Part shown: positions 18,085-27,205 of the stretch, in pieces
Layout: each line of letters opens with the position of its first letter
Position numbering within the stretch: the first letter of the stretch is position 1
DNA from: Escherichia coli
GTDB lineage: Bacteria; Pseudomonadota; Gammaproteobacteria; Enterobacterales; Enterobacteriaceae
NCBI RefSeq assembly: GCF_036503815.1
Contig: NZ_AP027764.1
Span: forward strand, 1,922,001-1,986,000
DNA length: 64,000 nt
Direction: 5' to 3'
The notes under the pieces: model-generated
What the model saw: the letters and a program-made list of their open reading frames with translations, nothing else
Told to the model about the DNA's origin: nothing
Databases searched by the model: none
Position numbers and translations under genes: made by a program

Positions 18085-18854
18085 ATCCTGATCTCCACGC
18101 CCTGTGTTGCCAGGTACGCTTTTAATTCACCAATATTGATTATTTGTTTGTGGAATACGGAAGCTGCCAGCGCGCCGTCAACGTCGGCATCGCGGAAGGC
18201 TTCGAGGAAGTGTTCCATGGTGCCTGCGCCACCGGAGGCAATCAGCGGGACGTGGCAAACTTCACGCACTTTTTTCAGTTGTTCGAGGTCGTAACCGTTA
18301 CGAACGCCGTCCTGATTCATCATGTTGAGGACGATTTCTCCGGCACCGCGTTTTTGCACTTCCTGTACCCAGTCGAGCGTTTCCCACTGAGTGACGCGGG
18401 TGCGGCTTACATCGCCGGTATATTGATTCACATGATATTTACCGGTTTCGGCGTCGTACCAGGTATCAATACCGACCACAATACACTGCACTCCAAAGCG
18501 ATCGGCCAGGCGAGTGATTAACGTCGGGTCCGCCAGCGCAGGAGAGTTGATGGAGATTTTATCTGCACCAAAGGAAAGTATTTTCGCGGCGTCATCCAGC
18601 GACTTAATCCCACCCGCCACGCAGAACGGGATGTCGATCACTTCCGCCACGCGGGATACCCAGCTTTTATCTACCACGCGTCCATCACTGGAGGCTGTGA
18701 TATCGTAGAACACCAGTTCGTCAGCGCCTTCTTCGGCGTAGCGTTTTGCCAGCGGCACGATATCGCCTATGATTTCATGGTTACGAAACTGTACGCCTTT
18801 CACCACCTGACCATCACGAACGTCGAGACATGGGATTATGCGTTTTGCCAGCAT
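18078..18854 (-). CDS. hisF: HisF, imidazole glycerol phosphate synthase cyclase subunit
   Basis: A (beta/alpha)8 barrel that, with the glutaminase HisH, makes imidazole glycerol phosphate and AICAR. 258 residues. The catalytic Asp in IIPCLDVRDGQVVKG near the start and Asp130 in VVGIDTWYD are visible, as are the phosphate-binding GGI and ASGGAGT loops. It overlaps hisA by 19 bp and hisI by 7 bp, consistent with translational coupling. Confidence 0.97.
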   Translation of the reverse strand: MLAKRIIPCLDVRDGQVVKGVQFRNHEIIGDIVPLAKRYAEEGADELVFYDITASSDGRVVDKSWVSRVAEVIDIPFCVAGGIKSLDDAAKILSFGADKISINSPALADPTLITRLADRFGVQCIVVGIDTWYDAETGKYHVNQYTGDVSRTRVTQWETLDWVQEVQKRGAGEIVLNMMNQDGVRNGYDLEQLKKVREVCHVPLIASGGAGTMEHFLEAFRDADVDGALAASVFHKQIINIGELKAYLATQGVEIRIC

Positions 18855-19573
18855 GCGATGGCCTCCTTCACGGTGAATTTACCTTCCAGTAATGCCCGAC
18901 CAACTATTACGCCGCGCACGCCAGTACCACGTAGAGCAGCAACATCATCAATGTCGCCAATACCGCCGGAGGACTGAAATGCCACCTGCGGATATCTGGC
19001 GCAGACTTCTTCATATAAAGAGACGTTAGAACCTGCCAGCGTGCCGTCGCGCGAGATATCTGTACACAGCACATGTTTCAGTCCGACGGGCAGATAGGTT
19101 TCCACCAGTTGTTCCAACGAAACGCCCGAGTTTTCTTGCCAACCGCTGACTGCCACCTGCTTGTTGCCTTGCTCGTCAATACGGACATCCAGCGCCAGCA
19201 CTAAGGCATCGGCACCAAAACGTTCAAACCAGCCTTTCACCATTTCTGGTGATTTCACCGCGGTGGAGCCAACCACCACACGCGCAACGCCTGCTTCCAG
19301 TAACGCCGCCACGTCTTCTTCGCTACGCACGCCGCCGCCAACCTGCACTGGAACGTTAACACCCGCGACCAGGGTTTTAATCAGCGGGATTTGACGTTTA
19401 GCCGGATCTTTTGCCCCGGTCAGATCCACCAGGTGCAGTACTTCGGCACCTTGTGCGGCGTAATCCTGTAAGCGCGGCAGCGGGTCGTTACCGTAATCGC
19501 GCTGTTTGCCGTAATCGCCCTGATGGAGACGCACCACGGTGCCGTCGATTAAATCTAATGCCGGAATAATCAT
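18836..19573 (-). CDS. hisA: HisA, ProFAR isomerase
   Basis: Isomerises ProFAR to PRFAR in histidine synthesis; a (beta/alpha)8 barrel paralogous to HisF. 245 residues starting [11 protein letters not shown], with the first catalytic Asp in that segment and the second in LCTDISRDGTL, plus the GGVRSEEDV and SSGGIGDIDD phosphate loops. Its ATG overlaps the end of hisH. An ATG one codon upstream (19576) is also present. Confidence 0.97.
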   Translation of the reverse strand: MIIPALDLIDGTVVRLHQGDYGKQRDYGNDPLPRLQDYAAQGAEVLHLVDLTGAKDPAKRQIPLIKTLVAGVNVPVQVGGGVRSEEDVAALLEAGVARVVVGSTAVKSPEMVKGWFERFGADALVLALDVRIDEQGNKQVAVSGWQENSGVSLEQLVETYLPVGLKHVLCTDISRDGTLAGSNVSLYEEVCARYPQVAFQSSGGIGDIDDVAALRGTGVRGVIVGRALLEGKFTVKEAIACWQNA

Positions 19574-20163
19574 CACATCTCCAGGAAATTTTTCAGCAAC
19601 TTAGCGCCAGCGGCACCAGAACGCTCCGGGTGGAACTGCACGCCGTAGAAGTTATCTTTTTGTACCGCCGCGGTGAACGGTTCGCCGTAGTTACACTGGG
19701 CGATGGTCCACGGATTGACCGGCATTGCGTAGCTGTGAACAAAGTAAAAGTACGCACCGTCTTCAATCCCCTGAAACAGGCGGTTGCCTGCCTGCGGGTA
19801 AACACGATTCCAGCCCATATGCGGCAGCGGCAAACCAAAGTCGGTCATTTTCGGCACGTCTTCGTCGATGATGCCCAGCAAATCGACACCGTTGCTCTCT
19901 TCGCTGCGCCGCCCCAGCAGTTGCATCCCTAAGCAGATGCCCAGCACCGGTTGGGTACAGGCTTTGATGAGATCAAACAACTCGCGCTCACGCACCTGGT
20001 CCATCGCCGCTTGCGCGGTGCCAACGCCGGGTAAAAACAGTTTATCGGCCAGCAACACGACGTCCGGGTCACGGCTAACTTTGGGTTCATAACCGTGACG
20101 CGCAATGGCAGACTTCACCGAGTTCAAATTGGCGCAGCCGGTATCAAGGATCACCACGTTCAT
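19573..20163 (-). CDS. hisH: HisH, imidazole glycerol phosphate synthase glutaminase subunit
   Basis: Class I glutamine amidotransferase that supplies ammonia to HisF. 196 residues. The nucleophile Cys lies in [12 protein letters not shown] (about residue 77), and the His/Glu of the triad are in [13 protein letters not shown] near the C-terminus. It abuts hisB and hisA with 1-bp overlaps. Confidence 0.97.
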
Positions 20164-21230
20164 TACAGCACTCCTTTCGACGAGGGTAGGGTGTCGCCTT
20201 CCACGCGGATAGCCTGGCGCAGGGTGCGACCAAAAGCTTTGAACAGGCTCTCTACACGGTGGTGATCATTTTTACCTTTGGTTTTCAGGTGCAGGGTCAC
20301 GCCCATGGTGTATGAGAGCGAACGGAAGAAGTGCTCGATCATCTCGGTGCTGAGATCGCCTACACGCTGGTAGGTAAACTCGGCTTTATATTCCAGGTGC
20401 GGGCGACCAGAGATATCCAGCGCGCAGCGGGCAAGGCATTCGTCCATCGGCAGCACAAAACCGAAGCGGCAAATACCGCGTTTGTCACCGAGGGCAATTT
20501 TTAATGCTTCGCCCAGCGCCAGGCCGGTATCTTCGACGGTGTGGTGATCGTCGATATAGAGGTCGCCTTTGACGTTGATTTCCATGCGGAAACCGCCGTG
20601 GGTGGCGATCTGATCCAGCATATGATCAAAGAAGCCAACGCCGGTGTTAATCTTGCTGCCACCTTCGCGATCCAGCCACACCTGGACGTCAATTTGCGTC
20701 TCTTTGGTGTTGCGCACTACATGGGCGTAACGGTCTCGTTTAGTGAGCTGCTCGACAATCATTGGCCAGTTCAGGGTTTCGCGGTCGTAGCGTAAACCAT
20801 TAATGCCCATGTTTTCCGCCAGTTGAATATCGGTCGCGCGATCGCCAATTACATAACTGTTAGCGCGATCCATCGCTTGCTCAGCCAGATAACGCTCCAC
20901 CAGTTTTACTTTCGGCTTACGGCAGTCGCACTCATCGGCGGGCAGGTGTGGGCAAATCAGCACTTCATCAAACTGCACGCCTTGCGAGGTGAAGATCTGC
21001 ATCATCAGGTTGTGCGGGCCATCGAAATCCGCCTGCGGGAAACTTTGTGTTCCCAGACCATCCTGATTAGTGATCATCACCAGCTTATATCCCGCTTTTT
21101 GCAGCTTCAGCAGCTCCGGGATCACGCCCGGTTCAAAGGCGAGTTTGTCAAAACGGTCCACCTGAAAATCACTCGGCGGTTCGCTAATCAGGGTTCCATC
21201 GCGATCGATAAAAAGATACTTCTGACTCAT
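20163..21230 (-). CDS. hisB: HisB, histidinol-phosphatase / imidazoleglycerol-phosphate dehydratase
   Basis: Bifunctional protein of 355 residues. The N-terminal HAD phosphatase domain has FIDRDGTLI and a zinc-binding [15 protein letters not shown]; the C-terminal dehydratase carries the metal-binding DHHTVEDTG (about residues 250-258) and [11 protein letters not shown]. The start chosen is MSQKYLF; an ATG directly before it is also possible. Confidence 0.97.
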
Positions 21231-22300
21231 CAAACTTGCTCCGCACGTAAGGCGTCAATGACGCGCTGGCTTTCTTCACGGGTTCCGACGGTAATTCGCA
21301 GGCAGCCGCTTAAAGAGGGTTGTTTATTCTGATCACGTAAGATAATGCCCTGATCCCACAAAGATTTAAACACTGCACTGGAGGCTTTAAAGCGCGCCAG
21401 AATGTAGTTGGTTTCAGAGTCAAAAACCTGCTCCACGCAGGGGATCTCTTTCAGTGCGCCAATCAGGTATTCGCGTTCAGCAATAATTTGCACTACCCGT
21501 TCACGCATGGCGAGGATTCCTTGCGGACTTAACGCCTGAGCTGCAATGTCGGCGACAGGTGTCGAGAGCGGGTAGGGGGCGATCACTTTCATCAGCAGGT
21601 TGATGACTTCTTCGTTTGCCAGCGTAAATCCGCAACGAAGCCCCGCCAGAGCAAAAGCTTTCGACAGTGTGCGCAAAATAGCCAGGTGCGGATATTCCGC
21701 CAGCCAGCCGGCCAGCGATGCCTGCGGGCAAAACTCGATATAGGCTTCATCGGCAACCACAATCGCCTTACCGCGGGTTAACTCCAGCAGGGTGCGAAAA
21801 TCCTGCGGATTGATCAGTTGCCCGGTCGGGTTGTTGGGGCTGCAAACATAGACCACTTTTACCCCGTCCAGCTTGTCGGAAATGCCCTGTAAGTCCAGTT
21901 GCCAGTTGTCCAGCGTCGGTACTGTGCGGCACTCGACGCCAATGGTTTCAGCGCTGACGCTGTACATGCCGTACGTTGGCGGACAGTAGAGGATGGCGTC
22001 TTTACCTGGTTCGCAAAAAGCGCGGATCAGCAGTTCAATACCTTCGTCCGCGCCACGGCTGACCAGCACCTGCTCCGGTTTTACGCCTGCATATTGCGCG
22101 TAATTTTCAATCACAGCTTTCGGCTGACATTCCGGGTAGCGGTTGAGCGTTTGCTGAGTAAGCTGAAACTCCACGGCGGTGGGATATTCGTTGGCGTTCA
22201 GCCAGACGTCGCCGTTACCGCCCAGACGACGCGCCGACTGATACGGCGTCAGGTTGCGGACGTTTTCACGCGCTAAATCGGTAATAGTCACGGTGCTCAT
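21230..22300 (-). CDS. hisC: HisC, histidinol-phosphate aminotransferase
   Basis: PLP-dependent aminotransferase converting imidazole acetol phosphate to histidinol phosphate. 356 residues. The PLP-binding Lys lies in ILRTLSKAFALAGLRCG (about residue 214), with CSPNNPTGQ and VVADEAYIEF also visible. It overlaps hisB and hisD by 1-4 bp. Confidence 0.97.
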   Translation of the reverse strand: MSTVTITDLARENVRNLTPYQSARRLGGNGDVWLNANEYPTAVEFQLTQQTLNRYPECQPKAVIENYAQYAGVKPEQVLVSRGADEGIELLIRAFCEPGKDAILYCPPTYGMYSVSAETIGVECRTVPTLDNWQLDLQGISDKLDGVKVVYVCSPNNPTGQLINPQDFRTLLELTRGKAIVVADEAYIEFCPQASLAGWLAEYPHLAILRTLSKAFALAGLRCGFTLANEEVINLLMKVIAPYPLSTPVADIAAQALSPQGILAMRERVVQIIAEREYLIGALKEIPCVEQVFDSETNYILARFKASSAVFKSLWDQGIILRDQNKQPSLSGCLRITVGTREESQRVIDALRAEQV

Positions 22301-23601
22301 GCTTGCTCCTTAAGGGCGTTAACACGCAAAGTAACGGCATTTTTGTGGGCAGTCAGGCGCTCGGCGGCGGCCAGTGTTTCAATGGTCGAAGCCAGCGCGG
22401 AAAAGCCTTCTTTCGACAGTTCCTGTACGGTCATGCGTTTCTGGAAATCTGCCAGCCCGAGGCTGGAACAGGTGGCGGTATAACCGTAAGTCGGCAGCAC
22501 GTGGTTGGTGCCGGAGGCGTAATCACCTGCCGATTCCGGTGACCAGTCACCGAGAAATACCGAACCGGCGCTGGTGATGCCATCGACCAGATCGCGGGCG
22601 TTGCGGGTCTGAATGATCAGATGCTCCGGGCCGTACTGGTTGGAGATCTCCACGCACTGCGCTAAATCGTTGGTTACGATCAGGCGGCTGGCGCTCAGTG
22701 CCTGACGGGCGGTTTCGGCTCGCGGCAGTTCTACCAGCTGGCGTTCGACGGCTTCGGCAACGCGACGCGCCATATCAGCATCAGGAGTCAGCAAAATCAC
22801 CTGTGAATCCGGGCCGTGTTCAGCCTGAGAAAGCAAATCAGAAGCCACGAAATCCGGCGTAGCGCCGCTGTCAGCAATCACCAGCACTTCCGATGGGCCT
22901 GCGGGCATATCGATCGCCGCACCGTCCAGACGCTGGCTCACCTGACGTTTTGCCTCGGTGACAAAGGCGTTGCCAGGCCCGAAGATTTTGTCCACTTTCG
23001 GCACGGATTCTGTACCAAACGCCAGTGCGGCAATGGCCTGTGCGCCGCCGACGTTAAACACGTCCTGCACGCCGCACAGCTGCGCCGCGTAAAGAATTTC
23101 ATCGGCAATCGGCGGTGGTGAGCACAACACTACTTTTTTACAGCCTGCTATACGCGCCGGAGTTGCCAGCATTAATACCGTTGAGAAGAGCGGTGCGGAG
23201 CCGCCAGGAATATACAAACCCACTGAAGCCACCGGGCGCGTGACTTGCTGGCAACGAACGCCTGGCTGAGTTTCTACATCTACCGGCGGCAGTTTTTGCG
23301 CAGTGTGGAAGGTTTCAATATTCTTTACTGCCACCGCCATCGCCTGTTTTAGCTCGTCGCTCAGGCGTTCGCTGGCGGCGGCGATCTCATCCGCAGATAC
23401 CTTCAGCGCGGTAACCGTGGTTTTATCAAACTTCGCGCTGTATTCCCGCAAGGCCTCATCGCCACGCGTTTTCACGTTATCGAGAATATCGTTAACAGTG
23501 CGGGTAATGCTTTCAGAGGCGGAGATCGCCGGGCGCATTAACAGCTGGCGTTGTTGCTCCGCAGTACAGCTATTCCAGTCAATGATTGTGTTAAAGCTCA
23601 T
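22297..23601 (-). CDS. hisD: HisD, histidinol dehydrogenase
   Basis: Zinc enzyme carrying out the last two oxidations to histidine. 434 residues from MSFNTIIDW; a start three codons upstream is also open. The family signature around SDLLSQAEHGPDSQVIL (zinc-ligand Gln and His, about residues 255-270) and the catalytic EQ-GPEHL region are visible. Between hisC (4-bp overlap) and hisG (5 bp away). Confidence 0.97.
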   Translation of the reverse strand: MSFNTIIDWNSCTAEQQRQLLMRPAISASESITRTVNDILDNVKTRGDEALREYSAKFDKTTVTALKVSADEIAAASERLSDELKQAMAVAVKNIETFHTAQKLPPVDVETQPGVRCQQVTRPVASVGLYIPGGSAPLFSTVLMLATPARIAGCKKVVLCSPPPIADEILYAAQLCGVQDVFNVGGAQAIAALAFGTESVPKVDKIFGPGNAFVTEAKRQVSQRLDGAAIDMPAGPSEVLVIADSGATPDFVASDLLSQAEHGPDSQVILLTPDADMARRVAEAVERQLVELPRAETARQALSASRLIVTNDLAQCVEISNQYGPEHLIIQTRNARDLVDGITSAGSVFLGDWSPESAGDYASGTNHVLPTYGYTATCSSLGLADFQKRMTVQELSKEGFSALASTIETLAAAERLTAHKNAVTLRVNALKEQA

Positions 23602-23606
23602 GGCGA

Positions 23607-24506
23607 TCACTCCATCATCTTCTCAATCGGCAGGACCAGGATTGAACTGGCACCCAGCGCTTTCAGTTTTTCCATCGTTTCCCAGAACAGGGTTTCGCTG
23701 CTGACCATGTGCATCGCTACGCGTTGTTGATCACCCGCCAGCGGTAGAATAGTTGGGCGTTCGGCACCTGGCAGCAGGGCGATGACTTCATCCAGACGTT
23801 CGGTCGGTGCGTGCATCATGATGTATTTTGATTCGCGCGCCTGGATCACACCCTGAATACGCGTCAGCAGTTTGTCGATCAGTTGCTGTTTGGATTCTTC
23901 CATTTCGCCATCGCGTTGGATCAGGCAGGCTTTCGAGCGGTAGATAACTTCGACTTCGCGCAGGCCGTTAGCTTCCAGCGTGGCACCGGTGGAAACCAGA
24001 TCGCAAATCGCATCCGCCAGTCCGGCGCGCGGCGCAACTTCAACAGAACCGTTCAGTAAGCAGGATTTAAAAGAGATGCCTTTCTGGTCGAGATAACGCT
24101 TGAGCAGGTGAGGATAAGAGGTGGCGATACGTTTACCGTTTAAGGAGAGCGGGCCGTCCCAGGCTTCATCAACCGGCGTTGCCAGCGAAAGGCGACAGCC
24201 GCCGAAATCCAGACGACGCAGGGTAAAGTAGCGTGGATCCTCACCCTGGGCGCGGCGGTTAAGCAGCTCTTCTTCCAGCACGTTTTCGCCGATAATCCCA
24301 AGGTCAACCACGCCGTCCATTACCAGACCGGGAATGTCGTCGTCACGCACGCGCAGAATATCAATCGGCATGTTTTCTGCCATCGCGATCAGGCGCTGGG
24401 TGTGAAGATTAATTTTAATGCCACAGCGCGCCAGCAATTCGCGTGAGTCATCACTTAAACGGCCGGATTTCTGCATAGCTATGCGTAAACGAGTGTTATC
24501 TGTCAT
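23607..24506 (-). CDS. hisG: HisG, ATP phosphoribosyltransferase
   Basis: First, feedback-inhibited enzyme of histidine synthesis: joins ATP and PRPP. 299 residues (long form with the C-terminal regulatory domain). The start is [17 protein letters not shown], downstream of an AGAGGAATAAG ribosome site; the PRPP loop [14 protein letters not shown] lies at about residues 165-180. An in-frame start at 24545 would overlap the attenuator and is unlikely. Confidence 0.97.
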
Positions 24507-24559
24507 TTTCTTATTCCTCTTTAAACCTGTCTGAACCGTTATCAACCGCGCAATAAAAA

Positions 24560-24588
24560 AGCCCCCGGAAGGTGATCTTCCGGGGGCT
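24560..24588 (-). terminator. his operon attenuator terminator
   Basis: Perfect 11-bp stem GCCCCCGGAAG (24561-24571) / CTTCCGGGGGC (24577-24587), loop of five; on the minus strand it is followed by a U run (plus-strand A run 24555-24560). It sits between hisL and hisG and is the known his attenuator, read through when His-tRNA is scarce and ribosomes stall in hisL. Confidence 0.95.
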
Positions 24589-24651
24589 TTCTCATGCGTT
24601 CATGCACCACTGGAAGATCTGAATGTCTTCCAGCACACATCGCCTGAAAGA

Positions 24652-24702
24652 CTAGTCAGGATGATGGTGATGATGGTGGTGTTTAAATTGAACGCGTGTC
24701 AT
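24652..24702 (-). CDS. hisL: HisL, his operon leader peptide
   Basis: A 16-residue peptide reading MTRVQFKHHHHHHHPD on the minus strand. The seven consecutive His codons sense charged tRNA-His and control the attenuator between here and hisG. Identical in form to the known E. coli leader. Confidence 0.98.
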   Translation of the reverse strand: MTRVQFKHHHHHHHPD

Positions 24703-24740
24703 AAAAGTCTCTGTGAATGTTTATTCAACTGATGTCTTTT

Positions 24741-24770
24741 AACCTAAACCACTTTCACGTTAGAAAGCAA
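24741..24770 (-). promoter_or_regulatory. his operon promoter
   Basis: On the minus strand TTGCTT (24765-24770) and TAGGTT (24741-24746) are separated by 18 bases, about 40 bp before hisL. They match the known E. coli/Salmonella his promoter region. Confidence 0.75.
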
Positions 24771-24926
24771 GGGCTTTTTTATATATTTTATGGCGATGGA
24801 TTTGTTTAATGAATGAGCGGGGAAAGGAGAGGGCCAGGAGTGGCTACGTTAAAAAAGTAATCGTGAAAATATGTCTTTAAAACCCTCAAGAACATTGTGT
24901 TCTGTAACTAAAGTGGGCTTTGTTCC

Positions 24927-25025
24927 TGCCGGATGCGGCGTGAATACCTTATCTGGTCTACAAATGTTGCCTAAATTCAATATATTGATGTTTTTGTAGG
25001 ACTGATAAGCGGAGCGCATCAGGCA
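24927..25025. repeat. REP pair (BIME) between hisL and yeeZ
   Basis: TGCCGGATGCGGCGTGAAT...TTATCTGGTCTAC (24927-24964) and TTGTAGGACTGATAAGCGGAGCGCATCAGGCA (24994-25025) are oppositely oriented REP units. In K-12 the yefM-yoeB toxin-antitoxin genes occupy this interval; here only the repeats are found. Confidence 0.75.
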
Positions 25026-25128
25026 ATTGTATATTTGCTAACAGTTTCGATTTCATTCATAGAATGAATTGTCAGTTTTGATACGCTAGCGTAGCCTTAT
25101 AGATCTAAGGTGTATCAGGAGATAACGG

Positions 25129-25953
25129 ATGAAAAAGGTCGCAATTGTCGGGTTAGGGTGGTTAGGCATGCCGCTGGCGATGTCACTTTCAGCGCGAGGC
25201 TGGCAAGTCACCGGGAGTAAAACCACACAAGATGGCGTCGAAGCGGCCCGAATGAGTGGCATTGATAGTTATCTGCTTCGCATGGAACCTGAGTTAGTTT
25301 GCGATTCTGACGATCTGGATGCCCTGATGGATGCTGATGCGCTGGTCATCACGCTTCCGGCACGTCGTAGCGGCCCCGGCGATGAGTTCTATTTACAAGC
25401 GGTACAAGAGTTAGTGGATAGTGCGCTGGCTCATCATATTCCCCGCATTATTTTTACCAGCTCAACGTCTGTCTATGGCGACGCACAAGGCACCGTTAAA
25501 GAAACGACCCCGCGTAATCCGGTGACCAACAGTGGACGAGTATTAAAAGAACTTGAAGACTGGCTGCACAATTTACCCGGTACTTCAGTCGATATTCTGC
25601 GTCTTGCGGGCCTGGTCGGGCCGGAACGTCATCCTGGTCGCTTTTTTGCCGGAAAAACCGCGCCTGATGGTGAACATGGTGTTAATTTAGTCCATTTAGA
25701 AGATGTTATTGGCGCTATCACCCTGTTGTTACAGGCACCTAAAGGCGGACACATCTATAATATATGTGCGCCAGCTCACCCTGCGCGTAATGTTTTTTAT
25801 CCGCAAATGGCCCGTTTACTGGGGCTTGAACCTCCGCAGTTCAGAAATAGTCTGGATAGCGGCAAAGGTAAGATTATTGATGGCAGCCGGATTTGTAATG
25901 AACTGGGATTTGAATACCAGTATCCCGATCCGCTGGTAATGCCGCTGGAGTAA
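25129..25953 (+). CDS. yeeZ: YeeZ, NAD(P)-dependent sugar epimerase-like protein
   Basis: A 274-residue Rossmann-fold protein of the extended SDR type. The start VAIVGLGWLGMPLA is a dinucleotide-binding loop; IIFTSSTSVYGDAQG is the SDR Ser/Tyr-like segment, but the usual YxxxK is not evident. The substrate and role are unknown. It sits alone between the his leader and yeeY, with an AGGAG-type ribosome site. Confidence 0.93.
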   Translation: MKKVAIVGLGWLGMPLAMSLSARGWQVTGSKTTQDGVEAARMSGIDSYLLRMEPELVCDSDDLDALMDADALVITLPARRSGPGDEFYLQAVQELVDSALAHHIPRIIFTSSTSVYGDAQGTVKETTPRNPVTNSGRVLKELEDWLHNLPGTSVDILRLAGLVGPERHPGRFFAGKTAPDGEHGVNLVHLEDVIGAITLLLQAPKGGHIYNICAPAHPARNVFYPQMARLLGLEPPQFRNSLDSGKGKIIDGSRICNELGFEYQYPDPLVMPLE

Positions 25954-25998
25954 ACGATCACGCCAGCAGGACGCCGCATGCACTGCAAGGGGGCGTGT

Positions 25999-26928
25999 AT
26001 GAAACCACTGCTGGATGTGTTGATGATCCTCGATGCCTTAGAAAAAGAAGGCAGTTTTGCGGCGGCGTCGGCCAAACTCTATAAGACGCCGTCCGCTCTG
26101 AGTTACACCGTTCACAAGCTGGAAAGCGACCTTAACATTCAATTGCTTGATCGTAGCGGTCACCGCGCTAAATTTACCCGCACCGGAAAAATGTTATTAG
26201 AGAAGGGGCGGGAAGTTCTGCATACCGTGCGAGAACTGGAAAAGCAGGCGATAAAACTGCATGAAGGCTGGGAAAACGAGCTGGTGATTGGCGTGGACGA
26301 CACCTTCCCTTTTTCTCTTCTCGCGCCACTTATTGAAGCTTTTTATCAACATCATAGCGTGACGCGCCTGAAGTTTATCAATGGCGTGCTCGGTGGTTCC
26401 TGGGATGCCCTGACTCAGGGACGAGCGGATATTATTGTTGGTGCGATGCATGAGCCACCATCTTCCAGTGAGTTTGGTTTTTCACGGTTGGGCGATCTTG
26501 AACAAGTCTTTGCGGTCGCGCCCCATCATCCGTTAGCCCAGGAAGAAGAACCGTTAAACCGTCGTATCATTAAGCGATATAGGGCGATTGTGGTAGGGGA
26601 TACTGCGCAGGCAGGCGCTTCTACGGCCTCGCAACTTCTCGACGAACAAGAAGCCATTACCGTTTTCGATTTTAAAACCAAGCTGGAGCTGCAAATTAGC
26701 GGCCTCGGCTGCGGCTATTTACCCCGTTATCTGGCACAACGTTTTCTCGATAGTGGCGCGTTAATCGAGAAGAAAGTGGTCGCCCAAACTCTCTTTGAAC
26801 CTGTCTGGATTGGCTGGAACGAACAGACCGCAGGACTCGCCAGCGCCTGGTGGCGAGACGAGATTTTAGCAAATAGTGCGATCGCCGGTGTTTATGCAAA
26901 ATCTGATGACGGAAAATCAGCCATTTAA
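25999..26928 (+). CDS. yeeY: YeeY, LysR-family transcriptional regulator
   Basis: 309 residues. The N-terminal winged helix-turn-helix (about residues 5-65: FAAASAKLYKTPSALSYTVHKLE) is typical of LysR regulators, followed by a periplasmic-binding-protein-like effector domain. I chose ATG 25999 (MKPLLDV), which gives the K-12 length; an upstream ATG at 25978 would add seven residues. The targets and ligand are not established. It lies just upstream of plaP, in the same direction. Confidence 0.93.
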   Translation: MKPLLDVLMILDALEKEGSFAAASAKLYKTPSALSYTVHKLESDLNIQLLDRSGHRAKFTRTGKMLLEKGREVLHTVRELEKQAIKLHEGWENELVIGVDDTFPFSLLAPLIEAFYQHHSVTRLKFINGVLGGSWDALTQGRADIIVGAMHEPPSSSEFGFSRLGDLEQVFAVAPHHPLAQEEEPLNRRIIKRYRAIVVGDTAQAGASTASQLLDEQEAITVFDFKTKLELQISGLGCGYLPRYLAQRFLDSGALIEKKVVAQTLFEPVWIGWNEQTAGLASAWWRDEILANSAIAGVYAKSDDGKSAI

Positions 26929-27014
26929 AGAAAAATTATTATGACAAGCCTCTCATTCTCTTGTCATTTCCCCCCCATTTAGGCACAATGCGCCGCTGTC
27001 AAAAAATGACTAAA

Positions 27015-27047
27015 AACCGACGTTTAATTAGCGTCGGTTATTTTTTG
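27015..27047 (+). terminator. terminator after yeeY
   Basis: Stem AACCGACG (27015-27022) with CGTCGGTT (27032-27039), then ATTTTTTGC. It ends yeeY transcription or acts in the plaP leader. Confidence 0.75.
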
Positions 27048-27142
27048 CTTCAAACCAATCATTCATACCAAGAGGCCGGGCTTCGTACCGGATAGATATT
27101 TACTAAAAATCGACAGTTGTTGTCGCTGAGGAATCCAAAAAA

Positions 27143-27205
27143 ATGGGGCAATTTTTTGCTTACGCGACGGTTATTACCGTAAAGGAGAATGACCATGTCG
27201 CATAA
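27143..27205 (+). CDS. yoeI: YoeI, 20-residue small protein
   Basis: An ATG at 27143 opens a 20-codon frame reading MGQFFAYATVITVKENDHVA and ending at TAA 27203-27205, 11 bp inside plaP. This matches the small E. coli protein YoeI, known to be expressed and membrane-associated. The overlap with plaP suggests translational coupling. Too short for ordinary gene finders. Confidence 0.85.
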   Translation: MGQFFAYATVITVKENDHVA

